Below are positions 1 through 9,753 of a stretch of 64,000 nucleotides of DNA, piece after piece. Below the pieces are notes generated by a model that did no database searches, was not told where the DNA came from, and was given only the letters and a program-made list of their open reading frames with translations. The DNA lies in assembly GCA_029027265.1 (NCBI GenBank), contig CP093061.1, positions 1,240,001-1,304,000 on the forward strand, in the 5' to 3' direction. Each line of letters opens with the position of its first letter. The stretch's first letter is position 1. Both the position numbers and the translations under genes were made by a program. The DNA comes from Sulfurospirillum_A sp029027265 (GTDB lineage: Bacteria; Campylobacterota; Campylobacteria; Campylobacterales; Sulfurospirillaceae).

Positions 1-523
1 TACAACTTAAAATCATGTAGTTTCCCTTCTGAACACGTAGTTGCTAAAATGGTTAACTCTTTTGCATCAACAACTAGTTGTGTTTTTAGTGTATGTCGTT
101 TCTTTTTCCCTGAATAGTATCTCTGTTGCTTTTTTTTGGACGTTGAATAGGTGATTCAGTTGCATCAACCAAGATAACTTCAATCTCCATATCATTCATC
201 AATCTATTCTTTGTTGGAAGTGAAAAAACTTTTGAGTTTATCAATATATCTTCTGCTCTTTTTATCATTTTATAACAGCTTGATTCACTGATACTGTAAT
301 CTACACTTATATGATAATATGTACGATATTCTCTTAAATATTCAAGCATCATTAAAATCTGATCTGCATAGATTAATTTTAGGGGACGACCTGATATCTT
401 CTTTCTTTTCTCTTCGAAATCTTTTAAAAGTTTAACCATCAATTCAAAGGTCTCTTTTTTTACACCTGTCAATCGTTTAAATTGCTCTGGTTTCTTATTC
501 TCTATTTTTTTATATTTACTCAT
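1..523 (-). CDS. IS5-family transposase, two frames, partial
   Basis: The N-terminal frame (86-523, 145 residues) carries the helix-turn-helix region (ISESSCYKMIKRAED) and then the first catalytic Asp in VDATESPIQRP. It stops shortly after an A8 run on the coding strand near 130-137. The C-terminal part continues in the -1 frame (QQRYYSGKKKRHTLKTQ) off the left edge. An A_AAA_AAA heptamer at the frame junction is the classic signal for -1 programmed frameshifting in IS elements, so I read this as orfA/orfB rather than a broken gene. The DDE domain is incomplete only because of the window edge. Confidence 0.8.
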
Positions 524-565
524 ATTCTTTACTAAGCAATTTTCATTCTTACTTTTGAAAGATGT
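1..565 (-). mobile_element. IS5-family element, copy 1 (cut by window edge)
   Basis: Its sequence matches 13634-14202 essentially base for base over the visible part, so this is a second copy of the same insertion sequence, transcribed leftwards. Only the right half is in the window. The element ends near position 565 (outer bases GATGT when read rightwards), followed by CTAG at 566-569. That fits the YTAR-type target of IS5-like elements. It sits in and truncates the gene at 566-931. Confidence 0.85.
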
Positions 566-931
566 CTAGTATTTTGATTGTGATTGATGAGTAACTTTTC
601 CATCTTTTACTGCAATCAAATCAGGAGTATCATTTTTCTTAAAACTATTATCATACCATTCTGTATCATTATCAGTATAAACTCTTGTCTTATCTTCATT
701 TAATATTGCATCTAAATTATGACTTTCAGCATGTGAGGTTTCTGCCGAAAAACCAGCTTTAACAGCAGTTGATTGGTTTGTATTTGAAATATCAGTAAAA
801 GCATTATTGGCTTTTGCAATTTCTTCAACCATATCAAATATTTGTTGTTTCGCCTGCATTGTAAAAATAGGATTTGTTTCTCCTAATTGAGAAAATGCTT
901 TTTCAAATTTTTTTTCTATTTTTTCACTCAT
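566..931 (-). pseudogene. Hypothetical protein truncated by IS5 insertion
   Basis: A 121-residue frame begins MSEKIEKKFEKAF and ends exactly at the IS5 junction, where the target CTAG supplies the TAG stop. The true C-terminus is therefore lost to the left of the element. It is hydrophilic and rich in Asn, Asp and Lys, with no signal peptide, membrane segment or recognisable motif. I do not recognise the family. The truncation is directly visible. The start follows an AT-rich leader without a strong ribosome binding site. Confidence 0.55.
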
Positions 932-1265
932 AAAAATACCTTTTTTGTGTTAGCCTATTTTTAAGACTTTTGTTAAATAATTTTACAATTAAGTAAATGA
1001 AAACATTCTTAATAAGTAAATATTTTTTATTATCATTAGCATAAAATAGAAAGATTTTATAGTATAAGTATTTAAAAACATAAATGCAATTATAAAATTG
1101 CACAATTTTTTTGATTCATTATCAAATGCTTCAATACTTTATACAAAACGATACTAATAAAAATTAAAATATCTAAAACCACAAATGAACAATTTGATAA
1201 ACTTGCCCAACTTTTAAAATATGCTCCTGCTAAGGGAGCGTTTAAAATTCCGTGTCACATAAATG
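932..1265. other. AT-rich intergenic stretch, no gene seen
   Basis: No convincing coding frame. The stretch lies between the truncated gene on the left and the IS3-family element on the right. It should contain the displaced 3' part of the toxin gene that IS3 interrupted, but the leftward reading frame next to the IS (around 1120-1260) is not recognisable as a RelE-type C-terminus and meets a stop near the junction. Confidence 0.4.
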
Positions 1266-2654
1266 TATAATGCACCCCATAAACCAAACCACTTAAACAA
1301 GTTTTCTTATTCCAAATGATAGAATAAAAAAGAAAAAAAAGAAGGGTGTAATATGAGTACCAAACGAAAAAGGTATAGTGCCGATTTTAAAGCCAAACTG
1401 GTTTTGAAAGTTTTCTCAAAGAGAGTCATCACTTCGTGAGCGTTTCACTTGACAAGAGAAGGTGATAAAACAATAAATGAGATAGCAAGTGAATATGAGA
1501 TTATTCCAAAGAACCTGATAAACTGGAAGCAACAATTTTTAGATAATATGAGTCTGGCATTCGATAAAAGTTCAGTAGTAAAAGAGTATAAAGAAGAGAT
1601 AAAAACTCTACAGAAATCTAAAGATGAGTTAGCCAAAAAAGTAGGAAATCTAACTATCGAAAAGGACTTTCTTGAGGGAAAGCTCATAAGCTTGGCATCA
1701 TCTAAAGAGCGACAAGTTTTAGTTGATTCCAAGCACACCTTATCACTTAACAAACAATGTAGATTGTTACATGTAAATAAATCATCACTCTACTATAAAC
1801 CAACCAAGCCATTTAGCAGCAGTAGGGATATAGGCATACTTGATGCCATCAATAATATATATTCTGATTTCCCATCATATGGATATAGAAGAATATACAA
1901 ACAACTCCAAAGAGATGGTTACAATGTAGGCAAAAAGTTTGTCAAAAAAGCAATGAAGCATATGGGTATAAAGGCTCTATATCCCAAGCCTAACACAACC
2001 ATACCCAACAAAGCACACTATAAATATGAGTATCTATTAAAAGAGTTTAGAAACTATGCAGGACAAATTGTCATTGATAGCATAAATAAAGTATGGAGTA
2101 CAGATATAACATATATAAAACTTGAAAAAGGATTTGTATATTTAGCAGCCGTAATTGATTGGCATTCAAAGAAAATACTATCTTGGCAATTATCTAACAC
2201 TATGGATATATCTTTGGTTACAGGTGTTTTAAAAGACGCATTAGCCCTTTATCCTAAACCTGAGATATTTAATACCGATCAAGGGAGTCAATATACGTCA
2301 AAAGCACATACTGACATCCTAAAAAAGAATAATATTAAAATTTCTATGGACGGTAAAGGTAGAGCAACTGATAATATTTGTATTGAAAGATTCTGGAGAA
2401 CTATAAAATATGAAGAAATTTATTTGAATGAGTATAAAAATATCAAAAAGTTAAAAAAAGCAATTGAGAGATATATGCATAGCTATAACTCAAAAAGATT
2501 GCATTCAGCTATTGACTATAAAACTCCTAATGAAGTTTATTATCAAGCAGTTAATAATTTAGTCTCTAAAGGAGTAAAAAAGTTACAAGTGGTGTCGTAA
2601 GTTGGTGGAATTAAATTATTTGATTTAGTGGTCTTGACTTTGGAGTGCATTATA
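1266..2654 (+). mobile_element. IS3-family element A
   Basis: Bounded by imperfect inverted repeats: TATAATGCACCCC at 1266 and the complement of TATAATGCACTCC ending at 2654. It contains an IS3-type transposase. The related element at 46216-47547 has ends beginning TATAATGCCC, so the two belong to the same general type but are not the same IS. No clear target duplication is visible. The insertion splits a toxin gene whose first codons lie at 2655-2752. Confidence 0.8.
1353..2600 (+). pseudogene. IS3-family transposase (OrfA-OrfB in one frame), 5' end disrupted
   Basis: From 1449 there is one uninterrupted 383-residue frame covering the OrfA HTH and coiled-coil and the OrfB integrase core. 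The core shows WSTDITYI (first Asp), FNTDQGSQYTS (second Asp) and DNICIERFWRTIK (Glu). The natural start is ATG 1353 (MSTKRKRYSADFKAKLVLKV), but about 40 extra bases near 1413-1453 shift the frame and add a stop. The HTH start is thus separated from the rest. Fusion of OrfA and OrfB without a -1 shift differs from the usual IS3 layout. Probably inactive unless a downstream start is used. Confidence 0.7.
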
Positions 2655-2752
2655 ATCAGCTCATCTACTTGCACTTCTGTTAATTTAGTTTTGTTTTTAC
2701 TTAAAAACTTTATAGCTTTTTTTAGATAAGTAAGTTTTATATCTTTTTTCAT
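2655..2752 (-). pseudogene. Toxin gene 5' fragment (RelE/YafQ-like), interrupted by IS3
   Basis: The frame starts ATG at 2752, one base after the antitoxin stop, and reads MKKDIKLTYLKKAIKFLSKN before running into the IS3 end at 2654. N-termini of this kind (Lys-rich, KAIKFLSKN) are typical of RelE-superfamily mRNA interferases. With the antitoxin just upstream, the toxin assignment is reasonable although only about 32 native residues remain. The catalytic C-terminus is lost. Confidence 0.5.
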
Positions 2753-2753
2753 A

Positions 2754-3041
2754 TCATATTTCTATAGAAATTGTTTTTGTATAGGCTACCTCTTTTTCTT
2801 CATCAGTTCTATTCCCTAGTATTTGCTCAATATCTTTTTGTTCTAACATGTCATAAGCTTTTTTAAGATTTTCATACTCTTGAATTGGTATTATTACAGC
2901 CTCAGGCTTATTTCTTCTAATGATTGCTAATTTAGCAATGGTATTTGAAGTTACCTTATCAATACACTTACCTAGCGATTTTCCAAATTCTGTTATACCT
3001 ATCATTTCTTCTTTTGCATAAGTTACCATAGTTTTCTCCAT
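2754..3041 (-). CDS. Antitoxin, Phd/YefM-like
   Basis: A 95-residue protein with the organisation of Phd/YefM antitoxins: a DNA-binding N-terminus (ITEFGKSLGKCIDKVTSN) followed by IAIIRR-type strands and VIIPIQEYENLKKAYDMLEQ. In these systems the N-terminal dimer binds its own operator and the C-terminal tail neutralises the toxin. It is the first gene of the pair and its stop lies one base before the toxin start. Because the toxin is broken by IS3, this antitoxin may be an orphan. A palindrome at 3061-3078 just upstream is a plausible autoregulatory operator. Confidence 0.75.
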   Translation of the reverse strand: MEKTMVTYAKEEMIGITEFGKSLGKCIDKVTSNTIAKLAIIRRNKPEAVIIPIQEYENLKKAYDMLEQKDIEQILGNRTDEEKEVAYTKTISIEI

Positions 3042-3060
3042 ATTTAAATATATGTTTTAT

Positions 3061-3078
3061 TATATGTAAAAACATATA
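3061..3078. promoter_or_regulatory. Palindrome upstream of antitoxin, probable operator
   Basis: TATATGT-AAAA-ACATATA, a perfect inverted repeat with 7-bp arms and a 4-bp spacer, sits 20 bp upstream of the antitoxin start. YefM/Phd repressors bind such palindromes in their own promoters. Binding is inferred. Confidence 0.5.
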
Positions 3079-3473
3079 CTTTGTCAAATATTTATATAAA
3101 TCTTTTTAACTGCTCTTCTAACTTCTTTTGTAAACAAGCAGGCTCTATGATTTTTATATGTGGTATCCAGTACCTTACAATTCTTAAAATCTCCTCTTCA
3201 TAAGATACTTTTGCCGATACTGTTAGGTACTGTGCATTTTTTTCTAAAATAACTTGACTAGGTAGTAGTTTTCTTCTTAAAAAATACTCTGCTATGCTTG
3301 CATCTACATGTAGCGTTACCTTTATAACTGTTTGAGAAAACCAAGTTGCTTCATTTTTAGATATGGTTTCTTTAAACTCTTTATTTTGTTCAAATGTATT
3401 ATTTGCTTCTATTGGGTTTAAGATTTTATTAAAACTGTATGTTTTCAGAGTGCCTTGCTCATCTGCTACTAAG

Positions 3474-5261
3474 AGACTGTGAAATAATCAAACCCCATAA
3501 CTCATAATTTTCTAAGTCCTACTCAATTATAGGCAATTACTTTGCCTAAATTGTACCATAAATATATTTGAAATAATTTTAGCCATATAAAGCCTAAAAC
3601 TAGCGATATAAAGAGCTATCTCTTCTCTTATACTGCTCAGGTCTCCATCTTGAATGGCTATCATCAGTTTTCTAAACAGAGTTATCCCTATCAGATTAAG
3701 TAAGCGTTTAAAATTATAGGTAAACATGATAAGAGCATTTTCACCAGCTACTTTCTTTTTACTTCTTACCAAGAAGTGATCCCAGCCCAAACTTCTTTTG
3801 ATTGTTCCAAATGGATGTTCAACTATAGAACTTCGTTTTTTAATTATTGCTTTTGATTTATCAGTTTGCATATTGGCATTATAGTTGTCAAGTAGCTCTT
3901 GATGTTCCCATCTTTGAGTCTGTTTAGTTTTAGTCTTTTCACCTAAACATTTATCTTTGATTGGGCAGGCATTACAGTCAGTTTGAGAACTTCTATACAA
4001 GTACATAGTACGAGCATATGATTGATTTAAATATGAAGTTCTTGATATTAGTTTATTGTTAGGGCATACATAAGCATCTTTGTTTTTATCGTAGATAAAC
4101 ATATCTTTAGTGAACTTACCTTTGTTTTTTAGTTCTTGACCTATTCTTACTAGAGGTACTACTGTATTGATACCATCATCAATACATTTTTTACCCCAAG
4201 GGCACCCAGTAATCTCAACTGCTGAAGAATAGCCTTTATCTGCTGTTATTATTAGATCTGGATTATCTATAACTTCTTTAGTTTGTAAAGCCATCTTATG
4301 AAGCTCTTGTTTATCTGAGCCTGATGATGTAACATCAGTAGCTACTATAAACTTATACTTATCGTCTACGCATATCTGTGAATTATAAGCCATTAAATTA
4401 TGAGCAGGTTTACTCATTATGCTTGCATCTGGGTCAGTACGATTGTACTGAGTTTTATTGAAACTTTTAAGAAGTGCTAAATCAGATTGAGATTTTGCTT
4501 TTTTTTAAGAGTTTTTCTAAATTACGAGGAAGATTTTTAGAAAGTTTATTTGTAGTTGTTTCTTCATCACTATATTCTAAAGTAGTCAAATACTCTTGTA
4601 TAGATGACTCTGCTTTTTTGATAGATTCATCTACAGTTCTTTTCATTATAAGAGTATTTTTAGATGCATTAGCTCTTAAAAATGCTCCATCTAGTCCTAC
4701 TATTTCTCCTCCAATAAGTCCTATGCCTTTGCATAAAAGTATAAACTCTTTAAACACTTGTTTAAGAGCTTTAGGATTATCTTTTCTGAAGTCTGCTATT
4801 GTTTTATAGGTTGGTTTAAGTCCTAATGTTAGCCACATTAATTCTACGTTTCTTGCATTTTCTTTTTCAAGATTACGAGAACTTCGTATTTTATTGAAAT
4901 AACCATAGATATATATTTTTAATAGTAACTCAGGTGCATAAGATTTTTGACCAGATAGAGAGTTAGATGTATCGTTAAAACCTAATCTTTTTAAATCTAA
5001 GAGTGACACATAATCATCTATTGCTCTTACTGGGTTATTCTCATCTACATACTCATCAAGACTTGGAGGAAAAAGTAGTTGTTGATTACGGTTTAATCCC
5101 TCTTTATATTTATCACTCATAAATACCTCTTTAAATCCCTATATTACGAACTATTCTTAGTGTATTATACAGTTTTAGGAGTTTAAAGATGGTTAATGTT
5201 ATGATGTTTATGTTGTTATTTTTATAATTTATGAGACTGTTATTTAGTTATTTCACAGTCT
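3474..5261 (-). mobile_element. IS1182-family element with 5-bp target duplication
   Basis: Bounded by inverted repeats AGACTGTGAAATAA at both ends and flanked by direct repeats CTAAG at 3469-3473 and 5262-5266. Length 1788 bp. It contains a transposase with IS1182/DDE_Tnp_1_6 features. The perfect target duplication and the frame-restoring excision suggest a fairly recent insertion. Confidence 0.85.
3527..5120 (-). pseudogene. IS1182-family transposase, frameshifted
   Basis: The N-terminal half (4482-5120) shows the IS1182 start region (LFPPSLDEYVDENNPVRAID) and FRKDNPKALKQVF. The C-terminal half (to 3527) has the DDE and cysteine-rich segments (TADKGYSS, CNACPIKDKC, EHPFGTIKRSLGWDHFLVRS). 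The two halves are joined by a +1 shift at an A8 run on the coding strand (4499-4506): seven A would keep one frame. This is a mutation, an assembly error, or a site of transcriptional slippage. IS1182 transposases are normally one ORF. Confidence 0.75.
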
Positions 5262-5754
5262 CTAAGTACCAAATACCGTCAGTATTGACTAATTTATATG
5301 GGGCTACAGTTCTTGCTTTATTTTTGTATCTAAACTTTATATTGTGACTTGTTGCTATTGCGGAGCTTATCAGATGAAACTCTTTTGACTTACTTTTTAA
5401 GTCTTCGTAGTCATAGCCCTTTATAATATAGTTTTGGTCTAGCTTACTGTTAAGTAAATCTACTATAAATTCGTCATTTAAAGAAGGGTAGAGGTCTCTT
5501 ATGCCACTGAGTGTAGCAAAATTCTTAATGTCATTAAAGTTTAGCTTGCCCAAACAGTACTCTTCTAAAAAATAATATCCATTTTCTTTTTTTAATGGTA
5601 GATAGCTAAGTCGCTGATTCATATCTCGCTGAACAGTTCTTTTTGAAACATTAAACTCTTCTACCAAATCATTTATACAAAACCGCACTCCAGAGTTCAA
5701 TTTGTTTATGATAACTGTTAGTCTTATGGCAATCGTATCGTGTTGTTTTGTCAA

Positions 5755-6251
5755 TGGGTATCCTTTAAAGCCCTATATAAGCCTATATCATATTTTGAGT
5801 AATCATATCAATATTTTACTTAATGGACGAATATAGTGACTTATATAGCTTGTATTGCCTATCTATTGTGACAAGTTAATATCAGTTTAATATTCTAGGT
5901 CTACCAACATTTCCTTTACTCTCAGGAATCGTACCACGAGTAAAAGCTCTAGTTTGTTTATCTTTGCATAAATACGATATAACATCTTCATTTAGGACTT
6001 AATTAACAGTATAAAAGATTATCTGATTGTATTAAAAGAGTTATGAATAGCTATATTATTTAAAATAAATCCCTATAAGTACCTATATCAAGACATTATG
6101 TGAATTTTGATTCAGATATAAAAGAGATTACGCTTTAAGATATTTTAGGTAGGAAATAAAATTTTACTTCCTATCTAAGAAAATTTGGATAGAGCCTGAT
6201 AATATTAAGATTGACTTTAACATATAGACTTAAAGATATAATTCTACAAGG
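5755..6251. other. Intergenic region with a possible gene remnant
   Basis: Mostly AT-rich non-coding sequence. On the minus strand at 5882-5999 a short frame reads AFTRGTIPESKGNVGRPRI and stops. It looks protein-like but has no start codon and no identity I can assign, so it may be the tail of a decayed gene. Nothing else is recognisable. Confidence 0.35.
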
Positions 6252-7169
6252 TTAAGTGTTTTCAATATCTTTGATTAAAAGCCATTTATAAAGAGATTTT
6301 ATAGTTTCTACTTTTACTTCAAGTCTATCACCTTCCATACAAACATAACCAGTAAGAGCATCAATTTCGCTTCTATGTTTGTTTCTAAAATCCAATAACA
6401 TAGAAGTTGTTGCATTGTAAGGAATCTTGCTTTTTGCTTGGCTTATTGAATCTTCTAAGTTTTTCGTAGTTAAATTAATGCCCTTTTTATTTGCAAGTGC
6501 AATAATTTCACTTAAAACATCTCTTAATTCACTCTCATGCTTTTTTACTATTTCTCCCATACTTGCATTGTAAAAACTAGTCATAGTGGCAAAAGCACTT
6601 ATGAAAAGGTATTTTCTCCAACATTGAAGTTTTATATCTTGTGCAATTTTAGTTTTTAAATCTGCATTATTAAAGATATGAAAAATCTCTTCAAGTTTTT
6701 TTGGAGCTATTTCATCTGAGCCTATGAAAAGTTTAAAAACTCCGCCGTATTTTTTTATAGTTCCTGGTTTTGTTATGTTTGAAAGTATATAGATACAAGC
6801 TTCACAAACGTGATTTTTAGGAAAGTGTTTTTTTATTTTCTTTTTATAGCCAACCCCATTTGCTGTTGTCATAAGGATAGTATTATCTGTAATTGAGCTT
6901 TTTGCACTCTCTAGTGCTTCTATAATATCATATGCTTTTGTTGTAACTATCACAAAATCGTAAGGCTCGTTTTGTGTTATATCATCTGTTATATGATAGG
7001 TATGTATATTAAATTTTTCATCTTCATCTTCTATTGTAAGCCCGTCTTGTTTTATTGCTTTAAGGTGTTTTCCTCTAGCTATAATTGTCACATCAAGGTA
7101 GCCACTTTTAATAAGTTTAGCTCCTATATATCCACCAACTCCACCAGCTCCAATAATAAGTATTTTCAT
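6252..7169 (-). CDS. panE: 2-dehydropantoate 2-reductase (ketopantoate reductase)
   Basis: Catalyses NADPH-dependent reduction of ketopantoate to pantoate in pantothenate and CoA synthesis, in the cytoplasm. The N-terminal Rossmann motif is GAGGVGGYIGAKL. ApbA/PanE landmarks follow: VIVTTKAYD, a central Asn-Gly (TTANGVGY), and a helical C-terminal domain with the conserved Lys-Trp/Arg region (LQCWRKYLFISAFATMTS). I chose the ATG at 7169 because GAGG lies 9 bases upstream; an in-frame ATG at 7184 is possible. It stands alone and is divergent from the HlyD-like gene. Confidence 0.85.
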   Translation of the reverse strand: MKILIIGAGGVGGYIGAKLIKSGYLDVTIIARGKHLKAIKQDGLTIEDEDEKFNIHTYHITDDITQNEPYDFVIVTTKAYDIIEALESAKSSITDNTILMTTANGVGYKKKIKKHFPKNHVCEACIYILSNITKPGTIKKYGGVFKLFIGSDEIAPKKLEEIFHIFNNADLKTKIAQDIKLQCWRKYLFISAFATMTSFYNASMGEIVKKHESELRDVLSEIIALANKKGINLTTKNLEDSISQAKSKIPYNATTSMLLDFRNKHRSEIDALTGYVCMEGDRLEVKVETIKSLYKWLLIKDIENT

Positions 7170-7238
7170 TTGATTAACCCTCATTTACATAAACTTTTGT
7201 ATAATAACAGATAAATAATTAATTAAGAGGATCCCTAT

Positions 7239-8033
7239 ATGAAATATCTGTTAAGCCTATTTGTTTTGGCCCTTAACTTAAATGCAAGCATTTATTATGC
7301 CAAAGTTGAACCTTACGAAGCGTACTCCATAAAAGCAACAGCAAGTGGTGAAGTAATATCTGCTTTTAATGAGGCAGAGGGAAAAATCTCAAATGGAGGA
7401 ATTTTACTTCAAATAGATGATTTTTTAAACAAAAAAGAGTTAAAAAGTTCAAAAATTAAACTTGAAAGTTTAACTAGAACTATGGAATTAACAAGTAAAA
7501 ATGTACGAAACTCAAAAGAAGTAGAGCGTATTAGAAAAGAGAATTATAAAAAAATAAAAGATTTAAAAACTAAATCAAGAACAAGTAAAGATGCAGAACT
7601 CATAAACCTCATAAACGCAAGTAACCAAGTTTTAAGTCTGGAGAATTCACTAGAAAACCTAAAAGTTTCCATAAGTGATTTAGAGTTTAAGATAGCTTCA
7701 CTTAAAGATACCATAGAAAAAAAGAGTGTAAATATTAAAAAAGGTTTTTTAATTTACAAAACTTATGTAAATGAAGGTGATTTTGTGAACGTAGGAACAC
7801 CTTTAGTAGATGCTTATGATATATCTAAAGGAAAACTTACTATTTATCTTTCAAAAGAGGATGTAGATCAGGCAAAAAATAGTGTTATATATATTAACGA
7901 TAAAAAAAGTAGTTATAAAATAGACAAAATTTGGAGTGTAGTTGATACTCAAAATATTTCATCATACAAAACAGAGATAATCATACCAGCACCTAAGCGT
8001 TTTTCAGAATTATTAAAAATAGAGTTTAAATAA
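7239..8033 (+). CDS. Periplasmic HlyD/RND adaptor-like protein
   Basis: 264 residues with a short signal peptide (MKYLLSLFVLALNLNA). A lipoyl/biotinyl-like half-domain (KATASGEVISAFNEAEGKIS) is followed by a long Lys/Glu-rich coiled-coil (about residues 65-165) and the second half with GDFVNVGTPLVDAYD. This is the membrane-fusion-protein fold. It is shorter than classical adaptors, lacks an obvious C-terminal domain, and has no efflux pump next to it. Four bases separate it from the molybdopterin oxidoreductase, so they are probably co-transcribed. Role unknown. Confidence 0.65.
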   Translation: MKYLLSLFVLALNLNASIYYAKVEPYEAYSIKATASGEVISAFNEAEGKISNGGILLQIDDFLNKKELKSSKIKLESLTRTMELTSKNVRNSKEVERIRKENYKKIKDLKTKSRTSKDAELINLINASNQVLSLENSLENLKVSISDLEFKIASLKDTIEKKSVNIKKGFLIYKTYVNEGDFVNVGTPLVDAYDISKGKLTIYLSKEDVDQAKNSVIYINDKKSSYKIDKIWSVVDTQNISSYKTEIIIPAPKRFSELLKIEFK

Positions 8034-8037
8034 GCAT

Positions 8038-9753
8038 ATGATAACAACTTGCCCGCTTGATTGTTTTGATGGCTGTAGTATAGAAGTTGATGAAAACTTA
8101 AACTTAAAAGGTGAAAAATCTCATCCTATTACTCAAGGGTACCTCTGTCATCATATGAACAACTTTCACAAGTTTGCTCGCATAGAAAAACCTACACTTC
8201 ATGGTAAAGAGATAAGCATGGATGAAGCTGTTAATATTGTAAAGACAAAGAAGCAAGAAAAGACTCTTTATTTTAAAGGCAGTGGAAACTTAGGAGTTAT
8301 GCAAGGTATCACAAAATTAGCTTTTAAAGATGCAGATATTGCACAAGGCTCTTTGTGCGAAGATGCAGGAGCATTTGGCATAGAAGAGGGAAGAGGTGCA
8401 AATCTTACTTGGGGACCTGTTCACGTTGCACAAAGTGAAGTAGTTGTTATTTGGGGAAGAAATCCAAGTGTTACAAACTCTCATATGCTTCCAGCTTTAA
8501 AGGGCAAGACTATCATAGTCATAGACCCATATAAAACAGACTTTGCAAAAAAAGCAGACTTACATGTAAACATAAAACCACGTGGAGATATTTACTTAGC
8601 AATGCTTCTTTCTCGCATGGCTTATATGAATGAGATGGAAGATGAAGAGTTTGTAGAAAAACGAGGTGAAAACTTTGACTGTTTTATAGACTTTGTCAAC
8701 TCAAGACCTGTTGTGATGTTAGAGAATAGAAGTGGCGTATGTATGCTTGAAGTAGACAAAATGCTTTCTATGATTAAAGGTAAAAAAGTCTCATTTTTAG
8801 TAGGGCTTGGAGTTCAAAAGTATAGTTTTGGGCATAGTGTTTTACGTGCAATTGACTCTTTTGTGGCAATGCTTGGTATGTTCGGGAAAGAGGGGTGTGG
8901 CGTTGGTTATTTAAGTAATAGTACTTTTGGATTTGCTTCACCTTTTAAGATTAAAACACGTACAGTTGATATGCCAGTAGTAGACTTTGGTAATTATGAT
9001 TTTGTTTTTATTCAAGGTGGAAATCCAGTTAATCAAATGCCATGTACTCCAAAAGTAAAAGATGGATTAAAAAAAGCAAAATTTGTGGTCTATTTTGGTC
9101 TACATGTAAACGAAACTTCTAAAATGGCTGATCTTATAATTCCCGCTAAAACTTTTTTGGAAAAAGATGATTTGAAGCTCTCTTATGGACATGAGTATGT
9201 TGGAGAGATGCCAAAGATAAGTGACACTAACATAGGTATTAGTGAGTATGAACTTTGCCAAAAGCTTGGAGTAGAACTTAAAAGTGAACATGAGTACATA
9301 AAAGAGATACGAGATTCAAATACAGCCTCCAGAGATGGACGACTAATCTCAAAAACTTATGAAAATATACCATATGAAAAAGAGTTTTATACCAACAGCG
9401 GTAAATTTGAATTTTTTGATGATTTTTATGACGATTATACAGAAGAAGATTTGGAAGTTGGTTTCTATCTTTTAAGTGCAAAGTACAATAAATCTTTAAA
9501 CTCTCAGTTCCAAACAGAACAGTATTTGCATGTTCCAATTTGCCTAGGTTTAAAAGATGAGCAGAGTTTAACACTAACAAATGGAACTTATGAATGTGAG
9601 TATGTAGTTAAAAATGACGAAAACCTAAGAGACGATTGTATGCTTTTGTACTCAGGTCATAAAAACTCAAATATGCTAACACCTCATGCTATGAGTGAAG
9701 AGGGAAAATGTGCTATTCATCAGGAGTTAAAATGTCAAATAGTGTCCTCTTAG
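8038..9753 (+). CDS. Small molybdopterin-dependent oxidoreductase (DMSO reductase superfamily)
   Basis: 571 residues. It begins with a 4Fe-4S motif (CPLDCFDGC, then GYLC) followed by the Mo-bisMGD domains: SGNLGVMQG, GSLCEDAGAFGIEEG, VVVIWGRNPSVTNSH, VFIQGGNPVNQMPCTP, and a terminal dinucleotide-binding domain. No Tat signal is visible, so it is probably cytoplasmic. It is shorter than typical formate dehydrogenases or nitrate reductases (700-1000 residues). No electron-transfer subunit lies beside it. The substrate cannot be assigned. Its 3' end overlaps the next gene by 22 bases. Confidence 0.75.
   Translation: MITTCPLDCFDGCSIEVDENLNLKGEKSHPITQGYLCHHMNNFHKFARIEKPTLHGKEISMDEAVNIVKTKKQEKTLYFKGSGNLGVMQGITKLAFKDADIAQGSLCEDAGAFGIEEGRGANLTWGPVHVAQSEVVVIWGRNPSVTNSHMLPALKGKTIIVIDPYKTDFAKKADLHVNIKPRGDIYLAMLLSRMAYMNEMEDEEFVEKRGENFDCFIDFVNSRPVVMLENRSGVCMLEVDKMLSMIKGKKVSFLVGLGVQKYSFGHSVLRAIDSFVAMLGMFGKEGCGVGYLSNSTFGFASPFKIKTRTVDMPVVDFGNYDFVFIQGGNPVNQMPCTPKVKDGLKKAKFVVYFGLHVNETSKMADLIIPAKTFLEKDDLKLSYGHEYVGEMPKISDTNIGISEYELCQKLGVELKSEHEYIKEIRDSNTASRDGRLISKTYENIPYEKEFYTNSGKFEFFDDFYDDYTEEDLEVGFYLLSAKYNKSLNSQFQTEQYLHVPICLGLKDEQSLTLTNGTYECEYVVKNDENLRDDCMLLYSGHKNSNMLTPHAMSEEGKCAIHQELKCQIVSS

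Larger units (their letters stand above)
3092..5754 (-). pseudogene. WYL-domain transcriptional regulator split by IS1182
   Basis: The 5' part (5267-5754) encodes an HTH of the DeoR/HTH_11 kind (INDLVEEFNVSKRTVQRDMN) followed by the start of a WYL domain ending GIWYL. The 3' part (3092-3468) continues VADEQGTLKTYSFNKILNP and ends KLEEQLKRFI. Removing the element together with one CTAAG target copy joins TGG TAC TTA GTA GCA in frame, so the ancestral gene was a roughly 290-residue WYL regulator. WYL proteins sense ligands or nucleic acid and often control defence or stress genes. No target gene can be assigned. Confidence 0.8.

Noticed and set aside
1445..1753. 102-residue minus-strand frame opposite the IS3 transposase
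   Set aside because: It is a shadow of the transposase frame, with no ribosome site and an unlikely Ser/Phe-rich composition.
9278..9580. 100-residue minus-strand frame in the molybdopterin oxidoreductase gene
   Set aside because: Antisense shadow with biased composition (many Leu, Tyr, His) and no start signal.
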